A DNA stretch of 64,000 bases, taken from the NCBI RefSeq assembly GCF_050436995.1, contig NC_134756.1:434001-498000 (forward strand). Reading direction: 5' to 3'. Both the position numbers and the translations under genes were made by a program. The DNA comes from Anticarsia gemmatalis. Taxonomy: Eukaryota; Arthropoda; Insecta; Lepidoptera; Erebidae. The notes under the pieces are model-generated. The model was not told where the DNA came from, did no database searches, and saw only the letters and a program-made list of their open reading frames with translations. Below are positions 1 through 11,299 of this stretch, one piece after another (the first letter of the stretch is position 1; each line of letters opens with the position of its first letter).

Positions 1-79
1 GTTTCGCATAAGCCTGTGATTTGCGTGGGATGCGAATCCGTTTGATTGACATGTCAATGTTGCTGGCCAGTTTGTCTGC
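1..79 (-). CDS. Possible partial exon at left edge
   Basis: On the minus strand a pyrimidine-rich stretch (TTTTTTCTTTCACC) and AAAG precede 26 open codons, starting ADKLASNIDMSIKRIRIPRK and continuing SQAYAK to the window edge. The composition is protein-like. I do not recognise the family, and the acceptor context is weaker than in the lectin gene. Confidence 0.22.
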
Positions 80-305
80 CTTTGTCAGGGTGAAAGAAAA
101 AATATGGGAAATGTTAAACGGTAACAATGTATGTGAATGTATGAAATGTATCCCAGAAATTTTATATAGAAAATATAAGCTTATTTCTGGTGTATATTGC
201 AATAAGTACTTTCTACTTAATGGAGAAGGCCTACAGAATTACGCTCATATGAAGTTATGTAAGGCTTATAAAGAGAATTGGTTATTTCACTCCTTTGCGA
301 AATGA

Positions 306-3300
306 AAAAGAGAAAACATAATATAGTCGTTTTTTTAACTAAAATAGGTTTATAGTGTGTTTATGAATAAGAGGGTTACTCTCGGGTGAAATTTAAGACA
401 GCTAAACTTTAAGACCATCACGGTAGTAAAGTGCGTGTTGGTGACATTGCATTACTTTTAATAACTGTAAATATTACTATATGCGTACTTTCATACATAC
501 AAGGTTCTCTATCAATGTTTATCTCAAACGAATTTAACGCTTTTTACTGATCATTTTTCTTAGGATATTTAAAAGTTATATCAGCAACGGAGTTTACAAA
601 TAGAAAGATAAATTGCGAAACTAAATACAAAATTCCAGAAAGTTAAAACACAAATACTGTTGTTGCCACCCCGCTTCACTTGCGTGGTGACTGTTATTCT
701 TTAAATTCAAGGAAAAATCTAAGCCCTTAAAGACTTGCTGCTATGCCGGTGGAAATCCTAATCCGGTAAAATAGAAACAAAACAAATTTAATCCCTCTGA
801 AAGATTAATTTTTGGGATTTAAATCAGTCGGACATTATAAAGGGTAATTTTAGTTTGTTTCAAAGGTTATGTAGAACAGTACTTCTGTAATCCGTTAATA
901 CTTTCAACATTTAAAAGTTGGCTGGTTGGAGTGGTATTTTGTGAACGAGGAGTTCAAAATTATATTTCCAAATAGGTGATAGGGCATCTACTTTTAAGTA
1001 TGGCTTAAATAACAAACAATGCATAACTTCAACAAACAAACACAACCATTGCGTATGTGCGCAATAATAGCTAGAAAAAGTTTCGGAGGTAAACACTAAC
1101 AGAGTGCAGCAGGGTATTAATCTTGGACCAATGTTTCTCTAAAGAACTCTGATATAACATACACGCGTTGCATGCCATCGTAATCAAAGCTCTCTCTAAA
1201 TTATATACGTTTTCTTTAGGAACTACAAAATATCAAATTTTGGCTTATTTTTCCAACATATTGTTTGGAAATAAACTGAATTGTGGATATTTCTCTCTTT
1301 AGTAAAGGGAACATTTAGTTTGTTTAAACGATTATCCAGAACACAGCTTCTATAATACAATCCTTTGAAGAGATATTGTCAATTTGGACAAACAGAAGTA
1401 AAATAGCTACCATCTAACACTTCCGTATATCCAAATTGATTTTCTAGGAAGTAAAATCTGGTAGTGTTTATATTAGGTTGGAATAACAAATGCAAGTGCA
1501 ACTGACTGCTAGTCACGTACGATGACCGCTGTGTGGGATGTATGAATTGTATGGGGTTCTGGACATCTCAGGGGATTCTGATGGGTATTGACAAGCTTGC
1601 ATCTGCTAATGCAAGATGTGGTGCAGTACAAGGTAGGAGAGATAGCGGGGACGGAGATACAAGGCGATAAACTGCTGATATTGATTTAAGTGTATCAGAG
1701 ATTCATGAATATGAAATGCAAGATAATTATTGAATAAAAAACGTCACGAAATATGCAAAAAAATTAAAGTACATGCACGAATAAGGTTAGATTTTTTTAC
1801 AGCAAGTGAGGATACGATAGTATTCTGAGGTAAAATCTAAGAATACCATTTCACTTTAGCAAGCCTACCAAATTTACAAGCGAAGGTAACCTTACAAAAT
1901 TGGTAATAAATCAGAAAATTTCATCATCTCATAACTTATACCGCAACACGCGACAGTACCTGCTCTTTTTGCGGATTATAATCCGCTAATAGTGGGCATT
2001 GTGACGGACACACGGACTTAGCTCACAACTGACTCTGGTTTCAAGCAAAAAAACTGTCCCAACACAATAGGCAAGAGTTGGCAATGTTCCCAGAACCGTA
2101 AATCATATTTGTGTAAGAAAAACATTAATAACTGGGCCTGATAACAATCTGCGAAATGTGCAAGCTCTGGACTTTATAGATAATGCTATTTTTTTGCTCG
2201 TGACAGATTGGAATGTTTAACTTGACGCTGCTTATTTCTCTTACTTGTGAAAGATAAGTTAGTTATTTTGTCTTGAGTACTTAACTGCGAAACACGACAG
2301 CCGAGAACATACTTATAGCGATATATTCAGACATAATCTGTTGACACTTTACTAGCATCCGAAAATTCCCAAAATTTTAATTACAAGTAATAATTTTCTA
2401 ATACTCTAATTATGATCTCGTAAATATTTTGACTTATCTCTCCTAAATCAGCAGATTTTTTTAGTTGGTGTTTCAAATTTGTTCAACCTCCGTTTAGGTT
2501 CTGCTATTGAGCGTCTCAAGAATAAGACATGAGCAGAGCAACATTCCAAAATTGATTGACGACAAGCTTGAATATAGTGACAAAAGATCTTCCCAAAACG
2601 CGTCATAAATCGTGGATTACAATAATCCAATAGTATCTAAATCTGTTAGCCCAAAATGTGGCACATTCACATTCTTAACTTAATCTAAAATACAACACAA
2701 TTCTATCAGAGCTGATAAATGCAAAGGCAAAGCATTGTAGCACTGCATACAAGACAGCCTTTCGCAATTGTCATTCATATACTCAACAAAGACGTAACAA
2801 ATAACTGGAAAGTACCAAAAGGATGTTAATCCACGCACTGTTACGCAGTAGGACCACTCTTCATACAAAATTCATATTTTTCTAAGAAGGACCTGTTATG
2901 ATTTTGCTTCAGTTATCTGCCTTTTTTTGATATTGTCAATTATAAAGGGTAGTTTTGAGGATAGTGGACACAATTTTGGACTTGTATTTTTTCTGTCAAC
3001 TTTGCCCATAATTTGAATAGACAAATATGCATCTGGACATATTTCTGAAACACAATAACCAACAGAATCTTATACGTACACACGAAATAGCTAAAACTAA
3101 GTGTAACACAAGGTACAAATCTTGGACCAGTGCTTCAATTCTGCAAGGCTCTAAAAATAACTGTATCAAGGCGAGATTTCAAAAACGGTACTTTCGAAAA
3201 ACTCTTTTATGCTTATAAAATACAAATGAGTGTAAACTTATAAAGACATCCAAGATCAATGATGGTGGTACTTCCGTTAGTTATAAAAGGCAAATATTTG

Positions 3301-5499
3301 CAAGAGCGGTTTCTCAACGGGTGATATTGATGGACATTTGTATGAGAAAGTTGCCGACGGGGAGGTCCCACGTTACGCCTACTAAACCACTAGTCATTAT
3401 AAGTATTGTAAGGAATAGAGTAAGGCATTTGAAACGGTTGACTGAGTCAAGTGTTTACAGAAAATATGGTTTTAGATTGATTTGAAATGGATTCAATACC
3501 GATTGCTTTACTGGTCACTTATTTAGCAGCTTAAGTATATTAAACATCTCTAGGTGAATTAATCCCTAATTTTAATAGCTACTATTACCCTTATGAACTA
3601 GACATTCGTTTTTCTTTCGGGTACCTAGGTAACACAATGCGTTTAGCTTTTGACCTGCATGTTCAAATTGCCTACATGTACACAGTTATTCCAGTTTTCT
3701 CGTGACTTGAGCAATGATTTAAGAGTGCCATGTGATCTTTACACATTCAAAAAAGCTGCACTAAGAGTCATATTTCTTACAGAAATTTACTACAAAGCAG
3801 GTGACAGCCACATTAGCACTTACATTCCTGCACACATTGTGCCCAATAATTTGCAACATTTAACCACTATCAATGCAATCTTATAACATAATACAAAATT
3901 CATATTTCAAGCTTTCTTTGACCACAAGTATTTGTGATATCAAAGGAGAAGAGTAAATAGAAACATCAAGTCATGGCTGGACAACGGACAGGCGGACAGA
4001 CGGACAATAGTGAAGTGTGAATGGGCGAGATTACGAGAACTACGCAGTTGTGGTCATTTGAACTGCTGAATCATTGCAACCCTTTGCAATGTCGCATGTG
4101 ATAGGGATTGCAGAAAATGTTCACGAGAATTTCGTCAATTGAGATGAAAAAAGAAGTAGAATTGCTACTCGGCTATACCTGTTGTGATAAGCAAAAGGGC
4201 CCGCTTAAAATAATTCCTAATGATCAATAATTTACTCTCAACACATAAAAATAATAACACATTACAAACCGAGTACCATCTTGAAAAATTTTATATTGCC
4301 TTACGAGACGATTGTAAGTGCAGTTAAGTTTAAATTCTAAGGTTTTTTAAGTGAGTGCCGATCAGAGCGACAAAACCGTCACCTCGTCAAATAGGTACTT
4401 GCAAAAACAGCAAAGAGTTAAGTTCGCTTTACAAAGTACAGCTTTATTTCAGACCTTAGCTCGAATTTTTTTACAGTGAGAACCGATCACTGCGAAAAAA
4501 ACCGTTATTCTCGTGAGACATCTCCAAAAGTGGTCAAGTACCTACTTAAACTTACACGAACATTTTTGTAACCTTACACCTCTATAACATTGTCCAAACG
4601 TGCCAAGATCTTTCCATAATCATTTCTTTAAACAAAAGTACAGTTAGCTTCATGTAACACTATATCTTTTTTGCCGACTGTCCCTATCTTTAGGGAATTA
4701 AGTCCACGCGGAAGGGTTCAAATGACAGACGCGCGACAATCTATGCCAAATATTATTGTTTAACATTTCAAAGGAATTTAGCACTTATTTATGCCTCAGT
4801 TAGGGGTTGGTTTTGTGTGGTGTTATGTGCAGCTGTAGTTACAGATGTCGATTGTTTGACAGTTATGTGCAATTTCCTATATATTTGTGATGTTATCAAA
4901 TTGGGTTAGTTGTGCTATGTATGAAATGCTGTTGTTGCATCTTGTGAAGATAGAGTGAAACATTTTAGAGTAGCAGGCTAAAGATGGCAGTTTCTTATTT
5001 TTTTACTTTTGTTTTGCTCGGTACATGTTGGGTTGATACCCTGAAATGTATGCGATTGATCCTCATTTACTATATTGAAAATTCTGTACAATGTTGACAT
5101 TGTTGTCCAGATCTGAGTAGATTTTCCACTTACTAAATAGTACCTACCTAGTTGCATCAGTAGTGTGATTACAGACATTGGTCTAAAGCCTACACATATT
5201 TAATTCCTACTCAGGCAGTTTCTAGATGCCCATAATTAGATATCATTGTTTATACACTATCAGTTATTTATAATTTCTGATCCAATTCGGAACTATGAAA
5301 CAGTGTTAACTTAGTACACTACACTTTTATGTACATTTCCTGCTTCTCATGATTCCAAAAATTACAATTATTTTCGGTTGAGACAGATTTTGATTCTTCT
5401 AATTTCTAATTTAATAAATAAAATCAATAATTATTATAAGAATGTTTGCTAAGGATAGCTGTCCTTTGAAGATTTCATTCATTTATAAAAATAAATAAA
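306..5499. other. AT-rich non-coding DNA with diverged duplications
   Basis: No convincing gene. Segments near 835-1160 and 2935-3160 are similar in order (TTATAAAGGGTA..., AATAGCTA..., AATCTTGGACCA...), suggesting an old dispersed repeat. Short open frames here have no exon signals. Confidence 0.5.
4345..4560. repeat. Diverged direct repeat, ~125-bp period
   Basis: GTGAGTGCCGATCAGAGCGA at 4351 is echoed by GTGAGAACCGATCACTGCGA at 4476, each followed by AAACCGT and a GTCAA-TAGGTACTT-like block. Confidence 0.5.
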
Positions 5500-5612
5500 T
5501 TTAACCCATTAATGTCCCACTGCTGGGCAAGGGTCTCCTCCCGTAATGAGGGAGGGATTAGGCCTTGAGTCCACCACGCTGGCCAAGTGCGGGTTGAGGA
5601 CTTTGCATACCC
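5500..5612 (-). mobile_element. tRNA-derived SINE, family A, 3' part
   Basis: Only the 3' body is present (CCCAGCAGTGGGACATTAAT on the minus strand). Confidence 0.7.
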
Positions 5613-7522
5613 TCAAAAAATGTATTAAATCTATATAGAAGTGTCATAGGACCCAGTAGTAACGATGAGACCCAAAGCCATTCAAGCCTTTCCTAATAAT
5701 TCTAACCTAATTTTGATTAATAAAAATAGTAACATATCAATATTTAGCAGTTCTTAATATAAAATAAGTATAGCGTATATTTATATTACCTCTATTTTGT
5801 AAACATTGCGTCTTCAAACTTGTAGAAATTAGAGAAATTCCTCTTCGCAAGAAGTTCATCTAAAACAAAGTTATCAATTAGATCTTATGACTTCTACACA
5901 ACTTGATACTACAAAGTAAACACAATTTTTATACCTTAAAATTAAGTTGGTTTCAAATGTATATAGTTTAGCCTATAGTTCTAATATTCAACTATAATTT
6001 TTGAGTTTCATAACAAAATAAATATGATTTTCTAACCTTACTTTTTTGACATTCAAAATAAGAATGTTGCTAGCCGATTATTGTACCGGCCGGTCTAACC
6101 AGATAAGAATAATAGAGTGAAAATAAATATTAGTTTTATTTCAATAACTTAAGAGCTAGAGAATATAGTTAATTATTTTCCAAGTCATTTCTTTATAAAG
6201 CAAACAATGATTTTAGTTGTTCACTAAAAAGTATATTTTTTAGATTATAATGCACTCTAGCGGCGAGTAGCATAACTAAATACGATAACACCATAGTAAT
6301 TAGTTTAACAAAAATGTAAATAGATGGCGTTGTTAATTAATTTTAACTTTAGTTACGAGATAGCGCTCTAGTAAAAAATAAATGTATCATTACGGCAGCA
6401 TTAACTATGGGCGTTGTTTGCAGAGGAGTGTAACAATCGCTCTAATTACATGTGATTGTAGAGATTAGGAATATAATGAACTTTTGTTATGCCCACTTTA
6501 CAATACACGTTTTATTGAAATATAACTAATTCTGTCAGTTTACATTATTAAAAAAATCGCGAAACAAAAAGGATTAGCAATAAAACTGTCATGTTGTTTT
6601 AAAAAACACGTTTTATTGGAAGATCTGTACGCGACAGGGGAATGAATAAAACAATAGGCGCTGCTACTAAGCTTTTATTTCTCATACATTTAGGATTAAA
6701 TTAAAAACTTCTGTCGTAAGCCCGCCAAGTTTTATTGGGTCGCTTGGCGAATATTTGACTTTTAACATTTATATTGGAATTTTAACATAATCCCGACGAA
6801 AGTCGACCCTAAGTGATTCCTACTTGATACATATCTAAAAACTTAATACAGGTTTTATTTTATCTTACTTAGGAGTACCTAATTTGTTCTAATGGTATGA
6901 GTCTGAGCTTAGGTTGTTGTGTGCTTCTTTCTTTTATCGTCCTGATTTAACAGTAAGACGACTGAACCCTTTTGGATAAACTACAACAGAGTAATAAATA
7001 ATGTCATGGGTATGAACAGAACCACAGAGATATAAAAATAACTTGAAAAATAAATACCTACTTAGAGAGTTTTTAGTTTTAGCTGGTCCTCGGGTCATTG
7101 ACTTATAAATATCTACTTAGCTATAAGATGATATAATTATCTCAGGCTAATGTATCCCGCCCCTGTTCCTTGGCTCTTTGTCACAATTCCACGTGTTGAC
7201 GGTCGTGATTTTTATGAATGAGTTCATTAATGTACGCGGAGGAGTAATCATTAATAATGATAATTAATTAACTGTCTATCTGTACAGTATAGTATAAGGT
7301 ATGTTATATTATATCAAGTGAAATATAGGAATGTTTTCTTGCGATACTGTTTTATTACTTCATACCTAATAATGATTTTGTATTAATGACCACAGTGGTT
7401 TGATAATAGCATTGACACTTATATTAATAAATAACTTTAACACCTGTAATATGACATAGTGGCCTATTCGAATTATAATAATCTCTTAAGATTACTTTAA
7501 ATCTAAACTCTAGTATTATTTT
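5613..7522. other. AT-rich region downstream of the lectin gene
   Basis: No gene seen. It includes GATAGCGCTCTAGT-like repeat pieces at 6240-6370 and the lectin 3' untranslated region toward 7351. Confidence 0.5.
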
Positions 7523-7634
7523 TTACGGTGCAGGTTTTTCGCACACGTAAGGTTGCGGTCGGTGGCACCACCAGTCACGGAGTCCAGGGTTTGCTGCGTC
7601 CATGCCCGCGCAGTGAGGCTCGGCGGGATTGTCA
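7523..7634 (-). CDS. Lectin exon 6 (CRD C-terminus and stop)
   Basis: This 112-nt exon follows acceptor TTGCTGTAG. It encodes DNPAEPHCAGMDAANPG, then LRDWWCHRPQPYVCEKPAP and TAA. The last three CRD cysteines are here. A possible AATAAA signal lies about 170 nt downstream (7351-7356, minus strand). Confidence 0.9.
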
Positions 7635-10600
7635 CTACAGCAAAATAGTCTTATTTTAGTGCTAAGCATTAAATAAGGTACGGGAGTAGACTACAAGTGG
7701 GAATATATTGTAGATTTTTCGAAGAACCTTTTTGACAGATAACAAAGCATTTTAACGGCTTACATTAATTATGTTTTGTGGTATACAATCTACTACTTGC
7801 TATTTTTTAAGACTAGAAGAAGCCATGAACAATTTTTGGTATTTTAATTATTCATAACAATACCTGTATCCTTGTCCATTTTGTCCAGCCCATTGATGGA
7901 AGCCATTCTGCTCTATGTTCTCACCTGCGAAAATGGAAACAAATACTTATTAATCATAATAAAAATATGTTATATCACATTAAATTAGTCTTCAGGCCAT
8001 GAGTCGTATGTAAGACTAGCTGACCCGCGCAACTTCGCTTGCGTCGCATAAGAGAGAATGGGTCATATTTTCCCCGTTTTTGTAACATTTTTTACTGGTA
8101 CTCTGCTCCTGTTGGTCGTAGCGTGCTGTTATAAACCTTCCTCCGTAAATAGGCTATCCAACTGTAAAATGATTTTTCAATTCGCACCAGTAGTTCCTGA
8201 GATTAGCTCATTCAAACAAACAAACAAACTCTTCGGCTTTATAATATTAGTAAAGATAATAAGTACGTAAATAAGGTGATTATAAAGTTATATCATTAAG
8301 ATGATGACAGTGGTGACGAGGCGTCTTGCGCGGTGCCTGTGAAGTAATTCATCTCAATTACAAATACGTGCTTCTATTACCGTGTGACAAGTTCAAAAAT
8401 GGAGTATAATGATCTTATGGTTATTTCGTTTTTGTAGAATCATGAAGTATTTTGATTTTATATGATGGTTTATGCCATTGGAAATGACGTAGATAATTTT
8501 TGTAGTCGTCCTTAAAAGACTAAACTTTTTACCATTAGAAACTTGGGGAAGGGTTTATAATTAAGTATACAAATTACAAACAAAGTACTCGAAACACAAT
8601 GTTTATATATAAAAAGGCATAACACCTATGACTGGAACTTAACATAATCAACGAGCACATTACACCCCGGTTCCTGAGGTATTAACGGTAGTGTATCCAT
8701 TCAATAACGTTAAAACTGATAAAAAAAAGCGCTATTAAATAGATAAACTACCGCACAATGTACTCAGAACCCGGGGGTAAGAGATCTAGCAACCATCTTA
8801 ACTACAGTAGTTGTATCCTAGGACGTACCTTCAATGTTCTTCCAAACGCGGTAATCGTCGAGGTTATTGATCCCGAGCCACACGAGGTGCTTGAACGAAG
8901 TGCCCACTATTTTGGGATAATACATGCCCCGGACTAGCCGCTGTAGAAACTGAAACTCCTCCTGAAAAACAAGACTCAACGTTAAATTGATTTTGTTAAC
9001 TATCTTTAAGCTTTGGAAAGCACATAATGCCGTCGATCCTACGCAGCGCTGCGTTGGTTTGTTGTCAAGGTAATTTTTGGGGCGTTAATAAACGAAGGAT
9101 GGAATCCAATTTTAATGATGAACAAAATTGATAAGTTAGTTTATAGCCTTTAGTAATTAAGAGGCTGGCGTTTCTTTCCCAATTAATATTAGAACGGGGT
9201 TCATTTGGATTTTCGTTCAGAAGACGCAAATCTATGTTCCTGTAAACTAAAATCGGGTATAAATAGAGGCCATTTAATCCGATAGTGCATAATTAATCGC
9301 TTATTCTTCGAGTACAAAGATCTATAACTAGTACAGTATCATTCAATGTGCTGGCAGCTATACAATGACAACTTTATTCTTTAAACTCTTGAGAACAAAC
9401 TTGAATTGCTTTCAGTTTCGCTTGTCAGTTAACTTTTCCTTCGCCGGTGGAAGTTCTCAGCGATTTCGCTTCGGTTCGGCGCCGAACATCTAACTGTTTC
9501 AACTCAGGTGTTTTACTGTTCAACGCAGTTTTTAGTATTGGAAAGTGCTTGGTAGGTATTTAGTTAAAAAGTACTATTCTGTATTTAGGAATTCATTTTT
9601 CTTTGGATTCAGTTAGGGTTCTAGGAGAGGTTAAGATCCTAGGAAGAGTCCTGACATGCTTAATCGTGTAAAATTTACTTGCTTTGTCGATGAAGGCTGA
9701 ATTCGTGAAACGTCGAGTATAATGGAAACAGTTCTTGTAATAGAAAAAAATCGATAAGAGTAGTTACTTTTTTCATAAATCGTGGAGGAATTAGGTCTGA
9801 AAATGTTGTATAACTGCCTTTACTTCGGTCTTAAATACTATTTTGCTAAAAGACCCACAGAAGGTGTATTTCTAAGTGATAAGTTGAATAGTTTTTTCTC
9901 ACCTGTGTCTTGGGCACGGCAAGTGTTGCTCCTTCACGTTTGCAGGTCTCCACCGCTTTGCTCCATACTTTAGACTGATACATTAGTTTGTATGCCTTGC
10001 CTGCGTCTTTGTTCACTATGTACCCTGGAAGCATAACATACATAATATGAAATACTAGCTGACCCGCGCAACTTCGCTTGCGTCACATAAGAGAGAATGG
10101 GTCAAAATTTTTCCCGTTTTTGTAACATTTTTCACTGGTACTCTGTTCCTATTGGTAGTATTGTGATGATATATAGCCTATAACCTTCCTCGATAAATGG
10201 ACCATCTAACACTGAAAGAATTTTTCAAATCGGACCAGTAGTTCCTGAGATTAGCGCGTTCAAACAAACAAACAAACAAACAAACAAACAAACAAACAAA
10301 CAAACTTTTCAGCTTTATAATATTAGTATAGATTGTACTTATTGTATTAATACGATTAAGGCGAGTGTTGACTGCTATGGTTCCTCTTGAGTTCAAACTT
10401 TTATTCCCTTTTAAAGATTTCAATTCTTAAGGGTTGATATGTTATAAAAAGCTGCTCAGCCATGGAGGCTTCCGGCGACTGGGACCGCAATTAACTCGGA
10501 CCGCGGTCCCAGTTGACGGATGAATGTTATTTTAATATTTTTCTTCCGGCGACTGGGACCATCCATATATGAATACTGAAATATATCGTTCAAGCCAAAA

Positions 10601-11224
10601 ACGGTACAGTCAGACGAAAAATTGTTTGCATATGCAATGCATGAAATAAATTCAAGTTGTTGAATTTACTCCATGCGCTTGCAGGTGTTTCTATTTGAAC
10701 CGAATAAGTTTTCCTATAATTATTACTTTAAACAATTTTTCGTCTGACTGTACCGTTTTTGGCTTGAACGATATATTTCAGTATTCATATATGGATGGTC
10801 CCAGTCGCCGGAAGAAAAATATTAAAATTAAATTCATCCGTCAAGGACCGCGGTTCGAGTTAATTGCGGTCCCAGTTGCCGGAAGCCTCAGCCATGAAAG
10901 TCTTTCACATATCATATTAATAAAGTATTAGTAGGTACATGGGTTTACCTCCATCGATAGTTTCACTCTGCACGTAGACAATCACACTCAAAAACGCAAA
11001 ACAACTGACAAACCTGTAAAACAAATTTACACATTTTAATATTCTCGCAATTAATTTCTGTAAAACTTAAACCGCAATTTTGCTTCTGTATTAATTTTAC
11101 ACATGAAGAACGATAGTTAATACACTCTACCTAGTGTAATAACAATAGTTTTAAATTAATATTATTTTAAACACAGTTTTTGTCTACCTAAAGTTGCTAA
11201 TAACGATATAATCACTTACCTCAT
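7523..11224 (-). CDS. Secreted single-domain C-type lectin, complete six-exon gene
   Basis: The coding exons are 11224-11220, 11013-10949, 10024-9903, 8961-8829, 7924-7864 and 7634-7523. They total 498 nt, or 165 residues plus TAA. Every intron is GT/AG and every phase matches. The start ATG follows CAACAAAC. Residues 1-18 or so form a signal peptide (MRFVSCFAFLSVIVYVQS). The carbohydrate-recognition domain fills residues 25-163: VETC (Cys51), the family core VWLGINN near 91-97, Cys137, WWC (Cys152) and PYVCEK (Cys160), which give the two canonical disulfides 51-160 and 137-152. Insect lectins of this kind are haemolymph pattern-recognition proteins that bind microbial sugars. No EPN or QPD sugar-specificity triplet is visible, and the usual WND is replaced by RDW, so classic calcium-dependent mannose or galactose binding is doubtful. 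The introns hold two Lep1 copies, a Harbinger-type MITE and a Mutator-like foldback element. The family call is firm; ligand and role are inferred. Confidence 0.9.
7864..7924 (-). CDS. Lectin exon 5
   Basis: This 61-nt exon runs from acceptor TTTTCGCAG to donor GTATTG. It encodes GENIEQNGFHQWAGQNGQGY, the long-loop region where EPN or QPD normally sits; neither triplet is present. It enters in phase 1 and leaves in phase 2. Confidence 0.85.
8016..8256 (-). mobile_element. Lep1-type Helitron-like element (in lectin intron 4)
   Basis: The element has a 3' hairpin built on CGCAA/TTGCG, then CGGGTCAGCTAG, and a 5' TC end. It is non-coding and lies between lectin exons 5 and 4. Confidence 0.9.
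8663..8777. mobile_element. Harbinger-type palindromic MITE (lectin intron 4)
   Basis: Arms with CCCCGGTTCCTGAGGT and ACTACCGC fold almost end to end. It is one of four family members here, more diverged than the 58940 copy. Confidence 0.7.
8829..8961 (-). CDS. Lectin exon 4 (WLGIN core)
   Basis: This 133-nt exon runs from acceptor TTTTTCAG to donor GTACGT. It encodes EEFQFLQRLVRGMYY and then VWLGINNLDDYRVWKNIE. WLGIN is the conserved hydrophobic core (WIGL motif) of the fold. It ends in phase 1. Confidence 0.9.
9903..10024 (-). CDS. Lectin exon 3 (CRD N-terminal part)
   Basis: This 122-nt exon runs from acceptor CTTCCAG to donor GTGAGA. It encodes the first CRD strand and helix, including YKLMYQSKVW and WSKAVETCKREGATLAVPKT. 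The W..A...C..EGA.LA pattern is diagnostic of C-type lectin domains. It ends in phase 0. Confidence 0.9.
10055..10332 (-). mobile_element. Lep1-type Helitron-like element (in lectin intron 2)
   Basis: Both ends are intact. The internal AAAC array near 10261-10306 is expanded to about eleven units, the longest in the window. Confidence 0.9.
10465..10887. mobile_element. Mutator-like foldback MITE in lectin intron 2
   Basis: Arms of about 165 bp (GGCTTCCGGC... and ...GCCGGAAGCC) surround a ~105-bp loop. A 9-bp duplication TCAGCCATG flanks it at 10456-10464 and 10888-10896. Long TIRs and a 9-bp duplication fit the Mutator (MULE) superfamily. No transposase is coded; open frames here are fortuitous. 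Confidence 0.8.
10949..11013 (-). CDS. Lectin exon 2 (signal peptide)
   Basis: This 65-nt exon runs from acceptor TTTTACAG to donor GTAAACCC. It encodes FVSCFAFLSVIVYVQSETID plus Gly: a hydrophobic signal core, then the start of the mature chain. It enters in phase 2 and leaves in phase 1. Confidence 0.85.
11220..11224 (-). CDS. Lectin coding exon 1 (ATGAG)
   Basis: Only five coding bases, ATGAG, precede a consensus donor GTAAGTGAT. The 5' untranslated part lies upstream toward 11292. A tiny first coding exon is common in insect secreted-protein genes. The exon ends in phase 2 and the Arg codon is completed by the G of exon 2. Confidence 0.8.
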
Positions 11225-11288
11225 GTTTGTTGAATCTTGTCCAGTCCTTTTACACTCGCAGCTACACACTTTTAGCTTAACTTTGTTG

Positions 11289-11294
11289 CACTGA
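11289..11294 (-). promoter_or_regulatory. Possible lectin initiator TCAGTG
   Basis: The minus strand reads TCAGTG about 65 nt upstream of the ATG, matching the arthropod initiator TCAGT, with TATATTTT at 11308-11301 just upstream. The TATA-to-initiator spacing is shorter than usual, so this is only a candidate start site. Confidence 0.3.
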
Positions 11295-11299
11295 GCTAG

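Noticed and set aside
21..305. 94-codon plus open frame
   Set aside because: The rest of the frame is AT-driven; only the first 79 bases look coding, and better on the minus strand.
1957..1975. Palindrome GCGGATTATAATCCGC
   Set aside because: Short and isolated; expected by chance at this scale.
9474..9487. Palindrome GTTCGGCGCCGAAC
   Set aside because: Short, single, with no flanking duplication.
10178..10423. 81-codon minus-strand open frame with FVCL repeats
   Set aside because: It reads through the AAAC array of a Lep1 copy.
10695..10931. 78-codon plus-strand open frame
   Set aside because: It is the right arm of the Mutator-like foldback element.
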